A stretch of DNA of 6,383 nt from Candidatus Helarchaeota archaeon (lineage in GTDB: Archaea; Asgardarchaeota; Lokiarchaeia; Helarchaeales; HEL-GB-A): contig JAEOSY010000161.1 in assembly GCA_016840125.1 (NCBI GenBank), positions 1 to 6,383 of the forward strand, written 5' to 3'. The translations under genes and the position numbers were made by a program. Shown in pieces: positions 5,198-6,383 of the stretch. Positions within the stretch are counted from its first letter, which is position 1, and the number at the start of each line of letters is the position of its first letter. The notes under the pieces are model-generated. The model was given only the letters and a program-made list of their open reading frames with translations, did no database searches and was not told the origin of the DNA.

Positions 5198-6383
5198 TTG
5201 AAGAGTATTAAAACCGTTCGCCTCACTTCGCGCCCCTTGACCCGACATAAATATAGCCAAGTCGCCCTCGCCATCTCCTCCTTTAAAGAGTCAGTGAACT
5301 TCTTGATCGCGAAGTGTGTGGATAACCCGCTGTTCCAGAAGACATCCAAGAAAGGGAATACCTATTATGATTATTCCTCGTATCCCAAAATCCGTAAGAC
5401 CTTCTATTTCGCGTGGAAGGCGCAGTTTCCCAGCTTTCACACCCACTACTGCCACTCCACCGCCCGCATCACAAAGGAAATATTAAAGTCGTGGAATTCG
5501 TGGTGCGTTAAGAAAAACCGCCGTCTCCTCAATCCAACTTATAGAAAGAATGCCATGCGGTTAGAAGAATGCCTCTGCTACTTAGAGGGGACTTACATCG
5601 TGCTGGTGATTGAACCGCGAAGTAAGTTGTACATTCCCTTTCAGCCGACATCCCAATTCAAGAACCTGAAAACGCAGAAGTACGGCGAAATTACCTTAAA
5701 ATTGAATACAGATCGCACGGTGGATATTTTTATCCCGTTTATTCAAGAGGTACAACCGCGCGAAGTGAAATCCCTCCTGTTCATTGATACAAATGAACGC
5801 AGTGTCGACCTTCTGTTGGTGAATGAGACCTGCGCCCAAGTAAACTCGCTAGATACCTCTCAATTATCTACCACCCATTTCACCTATTCCCTCAAGCGAC
5901 GCAATATTGCCAAACAGATTGCCCAAGACTCAAAATATCAACCGCAGAAACGCAAGGCACTCCTCGATAAGTACGGGAAACGGGAACGGCAGAAGACCGC
6001 CAATATAATGCACGAAGTAACAAACGAGATCGCTGAAATTGTTGAAGCAAATGAAGCAGTAGTCGTTTTTGAAGACTTAACGAACATTCGCCAATCTTCA
6101 GCGCGCCAAAAGAACCTGAAATCCCGCCAGCAGAAGAAATCCAAGCGAATGCGGCGCCGCTTGAACCGCTGGAATTTTCGCCAATTTCAAACCTTCTTAG
6201 AGTATAAGGTCAAAGCGACGGGGCATCCCGTCAAATACGTAAACCCTCGATATACCTCCCAAATCTGTTTAAAATGTGGCAAAAGATCGAAATGTTGGGG
6301 GCAGACCTTCACCTGCAAGCACTGTGGGTTTACCATAGGGCGCCACGTCCTCGCCACGTTGAATATCGGGGAGGTCTTTCTGA
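5198..6383 (+). CDS. tnpB: TnpB (IS605 OrfB/IS1341-type), RuvC-III Asp replaced; runs off the window
   Basis: 395 residues are open to the window edge. TnpB proteins are omega-RNA-guided RuvC nucleases of IS200/IS605-type elements and ancestors of Cas12. Residues 1-185 form the N-terminal nucleic-acid-binding region. RuvC-I is FIDTNERSV with D197; RuvC-II is VVVFEDLTNIR with E292. A basic bridge (306-325) leads to NRWNFRQF, then YTSQICLKCG, and a zinc finger with C357/C360/C373/C376. RuvC-III should read CGxxxDRDxxAxxNI but reads CGFTIGRHVLATLNI, so the catalytic Asp is H383. The TTG start is set by GAGG at 5187-5190, spaced 7 bases, and by an in-frame TAG at 5192-5194. GC is high (35 of 60 bases at 5221-5280) and Arg codons are often CGC, unlike the neighbours. 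No tnpA is visible. Family identity is certain; activity is doubtful. Confidence 0.93.
   Translation, partial: MKSIKTVRLTSRPLTRHKYSQVALAISSFKESVNFLIAKCVDNPLFQKTSKKGNTYYDYSSYPKIRKTFYFAWKAQFPSFHTHYCHSTARITKEILKSWNSWCVKKNRRLLNPTYRKNAMRLEECLCYLEGTYIVLVIEPRSKLYIPFQPTSQFKNLKTQKYGEITLKLNTDRTVDIFIPFIQEVQPREVKSLLFIDTNERSVDLLLVNETCAQVNSLDTSQLSTTHFTYSLKRRNIAKQIAQDSKYQPQKRKALLDKYGKRERQKTANIMHEVTNEIAEIVEANEAVVVFEDLTNIRQSSARQKNLKSRQQKKSKRMRRRLNRWNFRQFQTFLEYKVKATGHPVKYVNPRYTSQICLKCGKRSKCWGQTFTCKHCGFTIGRHVLATLNIGEVFL

Noticed and set aside
5938..6144. 68-codon open frame on the minus strand inside tnpB
   Set aside because: It is fully antisense to strongly conserved TnpB sequence, rich in Phe, Arg and Ser as expected of a shadow frame, and has no recognisable motif.

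Overview
The window looks archaeal. Most genes are AT-rich: by hand count 15 of 60 bases are G or C at 1861-1920. TATA-like boxes lie about 26 bases before the likely transcript starts, leaders are short, and likely gene ends carry short T-runs rather than GC-rich hairpins. The gene set (SCP2-type thiolase, VapBC, TetR next to a ferredoxin-nitroreductase, a TnpB with archaeal IS1341-type character) fits a mesophilic archaeon with a large genome. An Asgard lineage is possible, but no marker here settles it.

Layout. The left part (1-1757) lies on the minus strand. Read in the direction of transcription it holds a TetR-family regulator, a VapBC toxin-antitoxin pair with overlapping genes, and the N-terminal 115 residues of a thiolase-like enzyme whose usual nucleophilic cysteine is a glycine. 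The TetR gene is divergent from a ferredoxin-nitroreductase fusion (1863-2780). Their shared intergenic region holds two near-identical palindromes, each over the predicted transcript start of one gene, so the regulator probably represses both itself and the flavoprotein. Next, a two-helix membrane protein with a likely bacterial-type PH domain (2869-3474, minus) is convergent with the nitroreductase and divergent from a membrane-embedded M28-type metallopeptidase (3605-4864, plus). An 11-bp perfect inverted repeat brackets the start codon of the PH-like gene.

From 4865 to 5197 there is no gene, but there are three hairpin-forming sequences followed by a TATA box. They lead into a TnpB gene (5198 to the window edge) with a TTG start, much higher GC and different codon use from its neighbours. 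It keeps the RuvC-I Asp, the RuvC-II Glu and the four zinc-finger cysteines. At the RuvC-III position, however, the expected Asp is a His (codon 6344-6346) and the preceding Asp of the usual DRD is a Gly. This is therefore a candidate nuclease-dead TnpB, either a decaying transposon gene or an exapted RNA-guided DNA binder like the TldR proteins. The omega-RNA, guide and right end lie beyond the window, so the choice cannot be made here.

The genes do not form one pathway. The clearest functional unit is the TetR/nitroreductase pair. VapBC and TnpB are accessory or mobile in character.
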